Shown one piece after another: positions 53,669-63,682 of a stretch of DNA of 64,000 nt (position 1 is the first letter of the stretch; every line of letters begins with the position of its first letter). Both the position numbers and the translations under genes were made by a program. This DNA comes from Mangrovimicrobium sediminis. GTDB taxonomy: Bacteria > Pseudomonadota > Gammaproteobacteria > Pseudomonadales > Halieaceae. The notes under the pieces were generated by a model that made no database searches, was not told where the DNA came from, and worked only from the letters and a program-made list of their open reading frames with translations. The DNA lies in assembly GCF_004745945.1 (NCBI RefSeq), contig NZ_SRLE01000007.1:62001-126000 (forward strand), given 5' to 3'.

Positions 53669-54523
53669 CTAGCGAGTGACCGGCGGGGTAGCGCGCTGGA
53701 ACAGGTAGTTCGCTGGCAGCCCGAGCCGTTCGCAGGCCTGCACCGCCGGTTGCGAGGCGAAGCTGGGGCGGTCGGCGATGGCGGCGGAGGCGCGTACCAG
53801 GCGGCGCTGCCAGGACTGCAGGCGGTAGTCGTCGTCGAGCCCGAGCAGTGAGCCGATCTGCGCCGGCAGCAGTGCCACCGCCGCGCGCAGGTAGAGTCCG
53901 CCCAGCGGGCGCAGCGGTAGGGGCAGGCCGCCGGCGCTGCCTATGATCTCCAGGAATTCGCGCACGATGGGGTGGGCTTCCAGTTGCGGCAGCATGTGCT
54001 GGAACAGCGCCTGCTGCTCCGCCTCGCTGCCCGGCGCAGCGGGGGCACCGTAGAGCCGCGCGGCGGGCTGTGCCTCGCGATAGAGGCGGTCGCGGTCCGT
54101 CGTGGACACCGGCGCAACGTACTGGTGGTAGGCCTGCAGGAAACCGAACGAGGCGGTGGCCTGCACCCAGTTCATCAGCTCCGGGTCGAGCGCCTCGTAG
54201 GCCTGCCCGCCGGGCGTCTCGCCGCTGACACGGGCATGCATGCGCGTGACCCCCGCTATCATTTGTTCGGCCACGCTATGCGCAGCGTACACCGTGACCA
54301 TGGCGGCCAGCCCGGTGCGCTTGAGCCGCGGCAGCGGGTCCTCGCGAAATGTGGTGTGGTCCCACACGCCGCTGCGCACCCGCGGTTCCGCGAACTCCAG
54401 GAGTACCGCGGTAATGCCGCCGATGTACATGGCTACCGGGTTCTTGAATACACGCCAGGACACCGAGTCCGGCGCCAGCAGCGCCGGTTCGCCGCGCGGT
54501 TGGCCAAAATCGACATGGGACAT
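53669..54523 (-). CDS. MpaB-like oxygenase family protein (DUF2236)
   Basis: 284 residues. It matches the MpaB/latex-clearing-protein family: VTRMHARVSGE, the ALDPELMNWVQAT segment and a later Glu/His-rich helical region. Members cleave C=C bonds of isoprenoids or modify lipids with heme or other cofactors. The start at 54523 has a perfect AGGAGG 7 bases upstream. It is 47 bp downstream of the TonB receptor gene and likely co-transcribed; a role on a terpenoid or steroid substrate would fit the cluster. Confidence 0.82.
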   Translation of the reverse strand: MSHVDFGQPRGEPALLAPDSVSWRVFKNPVAMYIGGITAVLLEFAEPRVRSGVWDHTTFREDPLPRLKRTGLAAMVTVYAAHSVAEQMIAGVTRMHARVSGETPGGQAYEALDPELMNWVQATASFGFLQAYHQYVAPVSTTDRDRLYREAQPAARLYGAPAAPGSEAEQQALFQHMLPQLEAHPIVREFLEIIGSAGGLPLPLRPLGGLYLRAAVALLPAQIGSLLGLDDDYRLQSWQRRLVRASAAIADRPSFASQPAVQACERLGLPANYLFQRATPPVTR

Positions 54524-54570
54524 GCGGGTATCCTCCTGCGCGGCGCGTGATGAACCGATGGCGGCGCGCG

Positions 54571-57003
54571 TCAAAACCGGTAAGTGAGTGTCGCGCCATA
54601 GGTGCGCGACTTGCCGGGAAAACGAATGACGGTATTGGCGCCCTGGGTCACGGTCAGCCAGTAGTACTCGTCGGTCAGGTTCTCCGCCCATAGCGAGACG
54701 TCCCAGTTACCCGTCAGCGCGCCCAGCCCGATGCTCGCATTGACCACGTTGTAGGCGTCGATGGTGTACTCGTCGTCACCTTCGAGATTGGCGTAGGAGT
54801 CCGACTGGTAGCGCGCGTTGAGACTGGCGTTGAAGCCGAGCCCGGCGGAGATGGCGCGCTGGTAGAGGAAGGTCAGCGAGGCGGTGAGGTCCGGGCTGTA
54901 GAGGAATTCGGCGCCGTCGTAGTCGGTGACCTCGCCGGCATTGTTGATGCCGGTGTAGTCCTGGATCTCGGTTTGCAGCCAGGTGGCGGCGGCGAAGGCG
55001 GTGAGTCCCTCGGTGACCAGCCAGGTCAGTTCGGTATCCAGGCCGTAGGCCTCGGAGTCAGGGATATTGTCCAGGCGCGGCAGCGCGGTGTAGATGGGGT
55101 CGGCAAAGTACACGTTCAGCTGCTTGTCCGTGTAGTCGTAGAAGAACGCGCTGGCGTTGGCCTGCAGGCGGCCGTCGAACAGGGTCGCTTTTACGCCGGT
55201 CTCATAGGCGAGCAACTCCTCCTGGGTGACCGGCGCGTTCTGCTCGGCGAGGTTGGCCGGGTTGACCGGTGTCTCGCCGGACTTGGCGCCCTGGGTGACC
55301 GACGCGTAGAGCAGGGTGTCCTCGCCGGGCCACCAGTTCAGCGCGAGGCGCCAGGCCACGTTGTCCTCGTTGAGTTCGGACTCGACAATGCCGAAGCTGC
55401 CGGTGTCCGGATGGAAAGTATTGCACTCGCCCGCGCTGATTTCCTCGGGCATGACACCGTAGGCGGTGAAATACAGGTAGCGGTTGGTCACGTTCACGTT
55501 GGGCAGCATGCTGCCGTTGAAGTCGCGCGAGCAGCCGGCGTAGTCCTGCTCGTCCTCGGTGTAGCGGATGCCGGTGGTCAGGTTGAGCTTGTCGGTAAGC
55601 TTCCAGTCGGCATTGGCGAACACACTCCAGGAGCGCGCGTCGATATCCGCGCGGTCGATATAGGTGCGGAACGCCTGGCTGGCATCCTCGGCGGTGTAGC
55701 CGCCGGTGTTGAACGGCGTACCGAGCAGTTGCAGGGTATAGGTGCGCACCAGTGCGACGTTGGCGTTCTCACCGAGCAGTGTGCGGTTGGAGTCCAGCAA
55801 CTCGTCCTCGGCATAGTAGACGCCGACCAGCCAGTTGGCCGGGCCGGTCTCGCCCTCCAGGCGCAGTTCCTGGGAGAAACTCTCGATCTCGCCCTCGAGG
55901 TCCTCGATCAGTAGTTCATAGGGCGCGCCGCTGAAGTCGGTGAGCCCGTCGCGCTGCAGGTCGTGGTAGCCGGTAAGCGACACCAGGCGCATCTCGCCGG
56001 GCAGGTCGGCGCTCACATGCAGGGCCAGCGCATTGAGTTCGCTGTCCTGGGCCAGGTCGCCGGGCAGGCCGGCGCCGATGCCGATGTCCTGGCTGCGCGT
56101 GGCGCGCGGTGCCCAGTCGGCCTCGTCGGCGCTGTTCGGCTGGTTCGCCGCCACGTAATCGATCAGGCCCGGTGCGTTGAACGGGCTGCCCAGCGTGGAC
56201 GGGGTAAAGCCGATCGCCTGTGCGGCGAGCATGTCTGACTGGTTGCGCCACCAGTTGTAGGAAAAGTCGATGTGCAGGCTGTCGCTCGGGTCCCAGGCCA
56301 GCGACAGGCGCGCACCCTGGCGATCCACCTCGCCCAGCCGCTCGCCGCGGCTGTTCGACTTCTGCCAGCCCTCGCCGCTGTTTTCGCTGCGCACCGCGAG
56401 GCGCGCACCGAAGCGGTCGCCGAGCGGGCCGCTGACCACGCCTTCCAGGTTGATCGAGTCGTAATTGCCGACTTCACCGCGCAGCATGGCCTCGAATTCC
56501 TGGGTTGGCTTGTTGGTCACCAGGTTGATCAGGCCGGCGGTGGTGTTGCGGCCGAACAGGGTCCCCTGCGGGCCCTTGAGTACCTCGACGCGCTGCAGGT
56601 CGTATACCGGCCCCGAGTTCAGCACAGGGTAGGGGTAGGCCACTTCGTCGACGTAGGTACCCACGCTGGATTTCGCCGAGATATTGATCGTGTTGAATCC
56701 GATGCCGCGCAGGGTGTAGGTGGGCACGCCCTGGTAGCTCTGCGCCACGGTAAAGGCGGGCACCAGCCGTGTGAGGTCTTCCACGTCGGTGACGCGCAAC
56801 TGCTCAAGGCTTTCGCCGGCGTAGGACTGGATGTCCATGCCGACGTCGTTGGCGGACTGCTCCTTGCGCTGGGCGGTGACGATGACTTCCTCGAGGGCCA
56901 GGGAAGTGCCGGATTGCCGGGCCTCGACGGTCGGTGCCAGGAACGCGGTGCTGCAGGCCAGGGTGCAGGCCAGGGAGAGTGAGGAACGCGATGTAGTGTG
57001 CAT
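54571..57003 (-). CDS. TonB-dependent outer membrane receptor
   Basis: 810 residues. Signal peptide (ends TVEARQ), TonB box region LEEVIVTAQRKEQS, plug domain (PAFTVAQSYQGVPTYTLRGIG; VEVLKGPQGTLFGRNTTAG), then a 22-strand-type barrel ending GATLTYRF with the C-terminal Phe. The subfamily is the Sphingomonas/Halieaceae-type receptor, often tied to hydrophobic or sugar substrates. Its position in the cluster suggests uptake of the compound degraded by the neighbouring enzymes. Confidence 0.93.
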   Translation of the reverse strand: MHTTSRSSLSLACTLACSTAFLAPTVEARQSGTSLALEEVIVTAQRKEQSANDVGMDIQSYAGESLEQLRVTDVEDLTRLVPAFTVAQSYQGVPTYTLRGIGFNTINISAKSSVGTYVDEVAYPYPVLNSGPVYDLQRVEVLKGPQGTLFGRNTTAGLINLVTNKPTQEFEAMLRGEVGNYDSINLEGVVSGPLGDRFGARLAVRSENSGEGWQKSNSRGERLGEVDRQGARLSLAWDPSDSLHIDFSYNWWRNQSDMLAAQAIGFTPSTLGSPFNAPGLIDYVAANQPNSADEADWAPRATRSQDIGIGAGLPGDLAQDSELNALALHVSADLPGEMRLVSLTGYHDLQRDGLTDFSGAPYELLIEDLEGEIESFSQELRLEGETGPANWLVGVYYAEDELLDSNRTLLGENANVALVRTYTLQLLGTPFNTGGYTAEDASQAFRTYIDRADIDARSWSVFANADWKLTDKLNLTTGIRYTEDEQDYAGCSRDFNGSMLPNVNVTNRYLYFTAYGVMPEEISAGECNTFHPDTGSFGIVESELNEDNVAWRLALNWWPGEDTLLYASVTQGAKSGETPVNPANLAEQNAPVTQEELLAYETGVKATLFDGRLQANASAFFYDYTDKQLNVYFADPIYTALPRLDNIPDSEAYGLDTELTWLVTEGLTAFAAATWLQTEIQDYTGINNAGEVTDYDGAEFLYSPDLTASLTFLYQRAISAGLGFNASLNARYQSDSYANLEGDDEYTIDAYNVVNASIGLGALTGNWDVSLWAENLTDEYYWLTVTQGANTVIRFPGKSRTYGATLTYRF

Positions 57004-57044
57004 GATTTTATCCTTATGTATTTCGCGAATTGTTGGGTACCGAA

Positions 57045-58253
57045 CTACGGGGTTTCCTTACCGCCGGCGGACCTCTCCGGGGGCGATTTGCTGTGAGATG
57101 TGTAGTGATCAGTGCAGTGAATGACGCCGTCGCGTGCCAGCGCGTGAATATCGGCGTCGACCAGGCCCAGGCCGTGCAGGATGTCCCGGGTGTCCGCGCC
57201 GGGTAGCCGCTGGCCGTGGGCGACCTGCGATGCGGTGCGGCTGAAGCGAGGTGCGGGGGCCGGCTGTGGGAAACCGTCCACCTCCAGGTAGGCGTTGCGA
57301 GCGCGGTTGTGCGGGTGTGCCGGGGCCTCCAGTGCGCTCAGCACCGGGGAGAAGCAGGCGTCGCTGCCCTCCAGCAATTCGCACCACTGTGCGCGTGTCT
57401 TGCGCAGGAAAACCGCGGCGAGTTCCTCGCGCAGGCGCGACCACTGCGTCGCGTCCATCTGCTCCTCGGCGCGGAAACGTGCGGGGTCGAGTCCGGCGAG
57501 TTCCAGCAGTTGCGCATAGAACTGCGGTTCTATCGCACCCAACGCGATGTACTCGCCGTCGGCGGTCGCGTAGGTATCGTAAAAGAAGGCGCCGCCGTCC
57601 AGGGTGTTGACGCCGCGCCGGGACAGGTCCCAGAAGCCGGCGGCGTGAAAGCTGTGGCACATCCACATCAGGTTGGCGGCGCCGTCCACCATCGCCGCAT
57701 CGACCACCTGGCCGCGGCCGGAGGCGCGCGCTTCCAGCAGCGCCGCCAGTACGCCGGTGACCAGGAACAGGCTGCCGCCACCGAAGTCGCCCACCAGGTT
57801 GAGTGGCACCACCGGTTTGCCGTCCGCGGGACCCACCGCGTGCAGCGCGCCGCTCAGCGCGATGTAGTTGATATCGTGTCCCGCGCTGTGCGCCAGCGGA
57901 CCCTCCTGGCCCCAGCCGGTCATGCGGCCGTAGACCAGCGCCGGGTTCATTGCGGCGCAGTCGGCGGGGCCAATGCCGAGTTTTTCCGCGACGCCGGGAC
58001 GAAAGCCCTCCAGCAGCACATCCGCCGTCGCCACCAGTTCCAGCAGCAGGTCACGGCCCTGCGGCGTTTTCAGGTCGACGACCATGGACTTCTTGCCGCG
58101 CCGGCTCATGTCGCGCGCGTACAGCGGGTCGCGGCGGTGGCTGCGGTCCACGCAGATGACGTCGGCGCCCATGTCGGCGAGCAGCATGCCGGCCATGGGG
58201 CAGGGGCCGATACCTGCCAGTTCGATCACGCGGTAACCGCTGAGCGCGCCCAT
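57045..58253 (-). CDS. Alpha-methylacyl-CoA racemase (CaiB/BaiF family)
   Basis: 402 residues. The three racemase residues known from the mycobacterial enzyme are present: His in AGHDINYIALSG, Asp in NLVGDFGGGS and Glu in GAIEPQFY. So this is more likely a racemase than a CoA-transferase. It inverts the 2-methyl centre of branched acyl-CoAs (isoprenoid or steroid side chains) so that beta-oxidation can proceed. Its stop lies about 40 bp before the TonB receptor start. Confidence 0.85.
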   Translation of the reverse strand: MGALSGYRVIELAGIGPCPMAGMLLADMGADVICVDRSHRRDPLYARDMSRRGKKSMVVDLKTPQGRDLLLELVATADVLLEGFRPGVAEKLGIGPADCAAMNPALVYGRMTGWGQEGPLAHSAGHDINYIALSGALHAVGPADGKPVVPLNLVGDFGGGSLFLVTGVLAALLEARASGRGQVVDAAMVDGAANLMWMCHSFHAAGFWDLSRRGVNTLDGGAFFYDTYATADGEYIALGAIEPQFYAQLLELAGLDPARFRAEEQMDATQWSRLREELAAVFLRKTRAQWCELLEGSDACFSPVLSALEAPAHPHNRARNAYLEVDGFPQPAPAPRFSRTASQVAHGQRLPGADTRDILHGLGLVDADIHALARDGVIHCTDHYTSHSKSPPERSAGGKETP

Positions 58254-58302
58254 GGTCGGCTATCTCACTGCGCCGGCGATGAGCATGCCGCTGTCTCTGG
58301 AA

Positions 58303-60474
58303 TCAGGCGAAGAGAGCATCGTTGGCGACCTTTTCCTCGAGAATGGCGGGTGCAGTGAAGCGCTCCCCGTAGCTGGCCGCGAGTTCCCGCGCGCGGGCCA
58401 GGAAGGCGCGCGGGCCGCGCTCGCCGGCGTGCTCCCAGGTGTTGACCACCTGGATGAAACCGCCGGACCAAGCTGGCGCGCCGATACCCAGGAGCGAACC
58501 GACGTTGCCGTCCGCCACCGAGCGCAATACGTTCTCCTCCAGGCAGCGCAGGCTCTCGATGGCCTGGCGGAACAGGATGCGGTCCTTGATGTCCTGCCTG
58601 GGGACGTTGACCTCCGAGCGGTAGAACAACGTGTAGAGCTGTGGCCAGATCGTCTTGCCACCGTCTGCGCTGTACTCGTAGAAGCCGCCGCCGTGGTGGC
58701 GGCCGCCGCGGCCGTACTCCTCGACCATCAACTGTGCGAGGTCCGCGTTGAAGCTGTTGTCGCTCTTGCTGCCGTACACGCCCAGTTCGCGGTGGGTCTC
58801 GGCGACCTTGCGCGTGAGTTCCTGGCTGACCTCGTCCTGTATCGTGAGCGGTCCCACCGGCATGCCCACCTGCCTGCCCATGGCGTCGATCAGCAGCGGG
58901 TCCAGCCCCTCGCGCAGCAGCCGCGCGCCCTCGTCCATGTAGGTGGCGAAGACGCGTGAAGTGAAGAAGCCCAGCGAGTCGTTGACCACGATCGGCGTCT
59001 TGCGGATCTGCCGCGCGAAGTCGAAGGCCCTGGCCAGGGTTTCGTCGCTGGTCTGTGCGCCGCAGATAATCTCGATCAGTGGCATTTTGTCGACCGGCGA
59101 GAAGAAGTGGATGCCGATGAAGTTTTCCGGCGCGGCGCTGGCCTCGGCCAGCCGGGTGATCGGCAGGGTAGAGGTGTTCGAGGCGAACACGCCACCCGCG
59201 GCGAGGTGCGGCTCGGCCTCCTGCGAGACGCTCTTCTTCAGCGCCATGTTCTCGAACACCGCCTCGATGATCAGGTCGCAGCCGGCGAGGTCGGCGTAGT
59301 CCGCGGTGGCGGTGATACGCGCGAGCAGCTCCGCCTTGTCCTGTTCGGTTTTCCGCCCGCGCGCGATCTGTTTGTCGAGCAGGGTGGCGCTGTAGGCCTT
59401 GCCTTTCTCCGCCGCCTCACGGGTGACGTCCTTGAGCACCACGTCGATGCCCGCCGCCGCGGCGCTGTAGGCGATGCCCTGGCCCATCATGCCGGCGCCG
59501 AGGATACCGAGCTTTTTTACCTGTGTACGTGGCGGTGCGGTGGGACGGCTGGCGCCGCTGTTGATCTGGTTCATCTGGAAAAAGCCGGTACTGATAATGT
59601 TTTTGGCTTCGGGCGTGGTGATCAGCCAGGCCAGCTCCCGCGACTCGACGCGCAGCGCAGTATCGAAGTCCACGATCAGCGCCTCCGCGGCCACCGAGAG
59701 AATGCGTTCTGGCGCCGGCAGCAGGCCGCGGGTTTTCCTGAAGGTCATCGCCGGCGCAGCCTGCAGGATTTGCGCGACCGCCGGGTTGCGCAGGTCGCCG
59801 CCCGGGATGCGGTGGCCGTCGCTGTCCCAGGGTTGCGCGCTAGCATCCGGGTTGGCGGCGATCCACGCCTTCGCCGCGGGCACCAGCCCAGCGGCGTCCG
59901 CCACCAGTGCGTCGACGTAGCCGCAGGCCAGCGCCTGGGCCGGTTTCAATCGCTGGCCCTCGAGCAGCAGGGGGAGGGCGCGTTCCACTCCCAACAGATG
60001 AATGGAGCGCACCACGCCGCCGCCCCCCGGCAACAGGCCGAGGGTGACTTCGGGCAGGCCAATCTGCGCCGTCGGCGCATCCAGCAGCAGGCGGCGGTTG
60101 CAGGCCAGGCAGATCTCCAGGCCGCCGCCGAGGGCTGCGCCGTTGATCGCCGCGACCACAGGTACCGGCAGTTTTTCCAGGCGCCGCAGCGGGGCCTTCA
60201 CGCCGTCCTCGATCAGGTGGAACTGGGCTTCCTCCTCGCCCTTCGGCGCGGCGAGGATATCCTTCAGGTCGCCGCCGGCGAAGAACGTGTCCTTGGCCGA
60301 GGTGATCACGACGCCGGCAAGGCCGGGTTCGTTCTCCAGGCGGTCCAGGGTCGCCACCATCGCCGCGCGGAACTGTGCGTTCATGGCGTTCACCGGCCCG
60401 TCCATGTCCATGGTGATGGTGACGATCCCCGCCGGGTCGCGCTCGTAGGTAAAGCCGTGGAGAGATTCGCTCAT
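58303..60474 (-). CDS. Bifunctional enoyl-CoA hydratase/3-hydroxyacyl-CoA dehydrogenase (FadB/FadJ-like)
   Basis: 723 residues. Hydratase half: FFAGGDLKDIL, GGGLEICLACNRR and GLPEVTLGLLPGGGG with both catalytic Glu. Dehydrogenase half: LGILGAGMMGQGIAYS (NAD), FENMALK, SNTSTLPIT and HFFSPVDKMPL with the catalytic His. It carries out hydration and NAD-dependent oxidation in beta-oxidation, with the thiolase encoded directly upstream. The start at 60474 (MSESLHGF) is chosen because upstream residues are unlike the family. Confidence 0.93.
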   Translation of the reverse strand: MSESLHGFTYERDPAGIVTITMDMDGPVNAMNAQFRAAMVATLDRLENEPGLAGVVITSAKDTFFAGGDLKDILAAPKGEEEAQFHLIEDGVKAPLRRLEKLPVPVVAAINGAALGGGLEICLACNRRLLLDAPTAQIGLPEVTLGLLPGGGGVVRSIHLLGVERALPLLLEGQRLKPAQALACGYVDALVADAAGLVPAAKAWIAANPDASAQPWDSDGHRIPGGDLRNPAVAQILQAAPAMTFRKTRGLLPAPERILSVAAEALIVDFDTALRVESRELAWLITTPEAKNIISTGFFQMNQINSGASRPTAPPRTQVKKLGILGAGMMGQGIAYSAAAAGIDVVLKDVTREAAEKGKAYSATLLDKQIARGRKTEQDKAELLARITATADYADLAGCDLIIEAVFENMALKKSVSQEAEPHLAAGGVFASNTSTLPITRLAEASAAPENFIGIHFFSPVDKMPLIEIICGAQTSDETLARAFDFARQIRKTPIVVNDSLGFFTSRVFATYMDEGARLLREGLDPLLIDAMGRQVGMPVGPLTIQDEVSQELTRKVAETHRELGVYGSKSDNSFNADLAQLMVEEYGRGGRHHGGGFYEYSADGGKTIWPQLYTLFYRSEVNVPRQDIKDRILFRQAIESLRCLEENVLRSVADGNVGSLLGIGAPAWSGGFIQVVNTWEHAGERGPRAFLARARELAASYGERFTAPAILEEKVANDALFA

Positions 60475-60500
60475 GCCGCCGTGTTCCCTTGTTTTTTCGG

Positions 60501-60528
60501 TGTCCGTTCGCTCGTGCCCGTTCGCTCG
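60501..60528. repeat. Two 14-bp tandem units between thiolase stop and FadB start
   Basis: Two copies of TG(T/C)CCGTTCGCTCG (as read on +), with a partial third. It starts about 12 bp past the thiolase stop codon; unlike the three arrays above, the stop is not part of the unit. Confidence 0.6.
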
Positions 60529-60538
60529 TGTGCGTCGC

Positions 60539-61747
60539 CTACTCGCGCTCGATAATCGTTGCGATACCCTGGCCGCCGCCCACACACAGGGCGACCAGGC
60601 CGCGCTTCAGGTCCCTGCGTTCGAGTTCGTCCAGCAGCGTGCCCACCAGCATGCCGCCGGTAGCCCCCAGCGGGTGGCCCATGGCGATTGCGCCGCCGTT
60701 GACATTGGTGATGTCGTGGGAAATATCGAGGTCGCGCATGAAACGCAGCGCCACCGAGGCGAAGGCCTCGTTGATCTCCCACAGGTCGATGTCTGCGACT
60801 TCCAGGCCGGCGCGGCGCAGTGCCTTGCGTGCGGCGGGGGCCGGCCCCAGCAACATGATCGTCGGGTCGCTGGCGAGCACCGCGGTGGCGACGATGCGCG
60901 CGCGCGGCTGCAGGCCGAGGTCGCGTCCTGCCGCTTGATTGCCGATCAGCACCGCGCTGGCGCCGTCGACGATGCCCGAGGAATTGCCCGGCGTGTGCAC
61001 GTGGTCGATCGCCGCCAGCCGCGGGTATTTCGACAGCACCACGTCGTCGAAACCCAGCGCGCCCAGTGCGGCAAAGGAGGGCTTCAGATTGCCCAGCGCT
61101 TCGAGGCTGGTATCTGGCTTGATGAATTCGTCACGGGCGAGGACCGTCATGTTATTGCGATCGACCACCGGCACCACCGAGCGGTCGAACCAGCCGCTGT
61201 CGCGGGCGTGGGCGGCGCGTTGCTGCGACGCCAGAGCGAAGGTGTCGACGTCCTCGCGTGTCCAGCCGCCCAGCGTGGCGATGGTGTCGGCGCCGATGCC
61301 CTGGGGGGCGACGCGGTCGTGGAAGCTCATCTCAGGGTCGTTGATCCAGGCACCGCCGGCGGTGCCCATCGGCACCCGCGACATGGACTCGATGCCGCCG
61401 GCCACCACCAGGTCCTCCCAGCCGGAGGCGATTTTCTGCGCGGCGATGTTGACCGCTTCCAGCCCCGAGGCGCAGAAACGGTCCAGCTGCACGCCGGCGA
61501 CGCTCTGGTCCCAGTCGGCGAACTGCACCACGGTCTTGGCCACGTCGCCGCCCTGTTCGCCGACCGGCGAGACGCAGCCGAGGACGACATCGTCCACGCG
61601 GCTGGTGTCCAGCTGGTGGCGCTGTTGCAGTGCGCGCAGCAGGCCCGCGGCGAGGGCCACGGGCTTCACTTCGTACAGCGAGCCGCCGGGCTTTCCCTTG
61701 CCGCGCGGTGTTCTCAAGGCGTCGTAGATGTAGGCGTTCTCTGGCAT
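60539..61747 (-). CDS. Acetyl-CoA acyltransferase (thiolase)
   Basis: 402 residues from the ATG at 61747 (MPENAYIYD; an ATG three codons earlier is also possible). Nucleophile Cys in [23 protein letters not shown], His in [10 protein letters not shown] and second Cys in LCVGGGQG. It cleaves 3-ketoacyl-CoA to acetyl-CoA and a shortened acyl-CoA; works with the FadB-like protein encoded next, forming the usual fadBA-type pair, here in thiolase-first order. Confidence 0.93.
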   Translation of the reverse strand: MPENAYIYDALRTPRGKGKPGGSLYEVKPVALAAGLLRALQQRHQLDTSRVDDVVLGCVSPVGEQGGDVAKTVVQFADWDQSVAGVQLDRFCASGLEAVNIAAQKIASGWEDLVVAGGIESMSRVPMGTAGGAWINDPEMSFHDRVAPQGIGADTIATLGGWTREDVDTFALASQQRAAHARDSGWFDRSVVPVVDRNNMTVLARDEFIKPDTSLEALGNLKPSFAALGALGFDDVVLSKYPRLAAIDHVHTPGNSSGIVDGASAVLIGNQAAGRDLGLQPRARIVATAVLASDPTIMLLGPAPAARKALRRAGLEVADIDLWEINEAFASVALRFMRDLDISHDITNVNGGAIAMGHPLGATGGMLVGTLLDELERRDLKRGLVALCVGGGQGIATIIERE

Positions 61748-61793
61748 TCCCTGCATTCCTGGCTGGATGGTTGGCGTTCCGCTTTGCGAGTTC

Positions 61794-62420
61794 TCAGGAC
61801 TCCGGAATCTGCAGCATCGCCTGCAGGCTCAACTTGCAGCTCTCGAGCAGTTCCGGCAGCGCGACCCGCGCCGGACTCACCAGCCACTGGTAGATGGCGC
61901 CGAAGATCAGCGCGCAGTACTGCTCGGCAAAGCGCTCGCGCGAGACCTGGGGGTGCGCTTCCTTGCGCGCTACTGCCTCCTCGGCCCATGCGATCGCCTG
62001 CTTGCGCTGGCTGACATGGATCTTCTCCAACTGCTGGGTCATCTCGGAGTGGTGGTCGATGCTGTAGTAGTAGAGGTTGAACATGGCGCGCAGCTCGTCC
62101 GGCCGCGCCTCGACGTAGTTCTTCAATGCGGTGACCGCGAGCAGCACGGTTTCCAGCCCTTTGGAATCGCCGATGGTGAGATCCAGTTCCTCGCACCAGG
62201 AGTGGTGCAGGTGGGCGATCAGCGCGGAGAAGAACACGTCCTTGGTGCCGTAGCGGTAGGCGGCCAGTCCGCGGCTGTAGCCGGCGCTGATGCCGATGTC
62301 CGTCAGGGTGGTCTTCTCCGGACCGCGCTCGACGATCAACTGGGTCGCAGCTTCGAACATCTGCCGGTCGGATTCCGCGGAGCGTTCGGCCTGGGTGCGT
62401 CGCTTGTTTTCGGTCGCCAT
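61794..62420 (-). CDS. TetR/AcrR family regulator (beta-oxidation cluster)
   Basis: 208 residues from the ATG at 62420. Helix-turn-helix [20 protein letters not shown] near 38-57, C-terminal domain of the acyl-CoA-responsive type (SNxx-like [11 protein letters not shown]). It lies divergent from an acyl-CoA dehydrogenase and first on the strand with the thiolase, FadB-like, racemase and receptor genes. Probably represses both directions through the palindrome at 62463-62483. Confidence 0.88.
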   Translation of the reverse strand: MATENKRRTQAERSAESDRQMFEAATQLIVERGPEKTTLTDIGISAGYSRGLAAYRYGTKDVFFSALIAHLHHSWCEELDLTIGDSKGLETVLLAVTALKNYVEARPDELRAMFNLYYYSIDHHSEMTQQLEKIHVSQRKQAIAWAEEAVARKEAHPQVSRERFAEQYCALIFGAIYQWLVSPARVALPELLESCKLSLQAMLQIPES

Positions 62421-62462
62421 TGGCTGCCTTCCTGTCACTCGATGGGCGCAGTCTAACAATAC

Positions 62463-62483
62463 ATGCTTGTAACAAACAAGTAT
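62463..62483. promoter_or_regulatory. Operator-like palindrome between TetR and acyl-CoA dehydrogenase genes
   Basis: ATGCTTGT and ACAAGTAT, seven of eight positions symmetric, separated by AACAA. It sits midway between divergent starts and overlaps the candidate promoter 62467-62495 of the dehydrogenase gene. Confidence 0.55.
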
Positions 62484-62495
62484 TTTGTTTAGGAT
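62467..62495 (+). promoter_or_regulatory. Candidate promoter of the acyl-CoA dehydrogenase gene
   Basis: TTGTAA (62467-62472), 17-bp spacer, TAGGAT (62490-62495), ending 29 bp before the start codon. Both elements are imperfect. Confidence 0.4.
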
Positions 62496-62524
62496 GCCCG
62501 TCAAGCTGATCGAGGAAGAGCAAC

Positions 62525-63682
62525 ATGCGGCGCAGGTGGCTGACGGAAGAACACGAAATGTTCCGTGATTCGGTGCGCCGTTTCCTGCAGGACGAGGCCG
62601 AGCCGCATATGGATGAGTGGCGGCGGCAGGGCGTGGTGGACCGGGCGGTGTTTCGCAAGGCCGGCGCACTGGGCTTCCTGTTCATGTGGGCCGAGTCCGA
62701 GTTCGGCGGGCTGGGCCTCGACGATTTCCGCTACGACCAGGTGCTGATCGAGGAACTGTACCGGGCCGGCTGTGGCGATATTTTCATTCCGGCGCACAAT
62801 CGCCTGGTGGGGCGCTACCTGGGGCGCCTGGCCAGCACGGAGCAGAAACAGCGTTTCTACCCGGGCTGTATCTCCGGCGATACCATCCTCGGCATCGCCA
62901 TGACCGAGCCGGATACCGGCTCCGACCTGGCGGCGATGAAAACCCGCGCCGTCGACTGCGGCGATCACTGGCGCCTGAGCGGCGCCAAGACCTATATCTC
63001 CAACGGCATCATCGGCGACCTGTTCGTGGTCGCGGCTAAGACCGGCGAGGTCGGCGACCGCCAGACCGGGCTGTTCCTGGTCGAGCGCGACATGCCCGGC
63101 TTCAGCCGCGGCCGCAACCTGGAGAAACTGGGCATGAAAGCCCAGGACACCGCCGAACTGTTCTTCGACGAAGTGCGGATACCGAAGAACAATGAACTGG
63201 GCGATCCCAGTCGCGGGTTCTACTACTTGATGGAAAACCTCGCGGAGGAGCGCCTGCAGAGTGCGACCTGCTCGCTGGCCAACGCCAGGGCAGCGCTGGA
63301 CGAGACCCTGGCGTTCACCCGCGAGCGCCTGGTTTTCGGCGAGCCGGTGGCGAGTTTCCAGAATACGCGCTTCCAGTTCGCCAGCATGGCCACGGACATG
63401 GAGGCGGCGCAGGTGTTCCTCGACCGCTGTGTCGAGGAACTCAATGCGGGCGAACTCGCCGCGGAGGACGCTGCGAAGGTCAAGCTGTTCTGCTCGGAGC
63501 TGGAAGGGCGCGTGGTTGACCAGTGCCTGCAGTTCCACGGCGGCGCCGGCTACATGGACGAGTACATGATATCCAGGCGTTATGCGGACGCGCGCATCTC
63601 ACGCATCTACGCGGGCACCAGCGAGATCATGCGCGAGATCATCGCGCGCAAGATGGGCCTGGATTTTCGCGGTAAACACTGA
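62525..63682 (+). CDS. Acyl-CoA dehydrogenase
   Basis: 385 residues, full length, FAD-dependent. Substrate/FAD region ITYISN-like KTYISNGIIGDL, AMTEPDTGSDLAAM, and the C-terminal QFHGGAGYMDEY and YAGTSEIMREII. Ala replaces Glu in the YxGT position used by short/medium-chain enzymes, so the catalytic base is probably the Glu of LDETLAFTRERL, as in long-chain and isovaleryl types. It catalyses the first oxidation step of the local beta-oxidation pathway. It starts a transcript with the next gene (24 bp gap). Confidence 0.92.
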   Translation: MRRRWLTEEHEMFRDSVRRFLQDEAEPHMDEWRRQGVVDRAVFRKAGALGFLFMWAESEFGGLGLDDFRYDQVLIEELYRAGCGDIFIPAHNRLVGRYLGRLASTEQKQRFYPGCISGDTILGIAMTEPDTGSDLAAMKTRAVDCGDHWRLSGAKTYISNGIIGDLFVVAAKTGEVGDRQTGLFLVERDMPGFSRGRNLEKLGMKAQDTAELFFDEVRIPKNNELGDPSRGFYYLMENLAEERLQSATCSLANARAALDETLAFTRERLVFGEPVASFQNTRFQFASMATDMEAAQVFLDRCVEELNAGELAAEDAAKVKLFCSELEGRVVDQCLQFHGGAGYMDEYMISRRYADARISRIYAGTSEIMREIIARKMGLDFRGKH

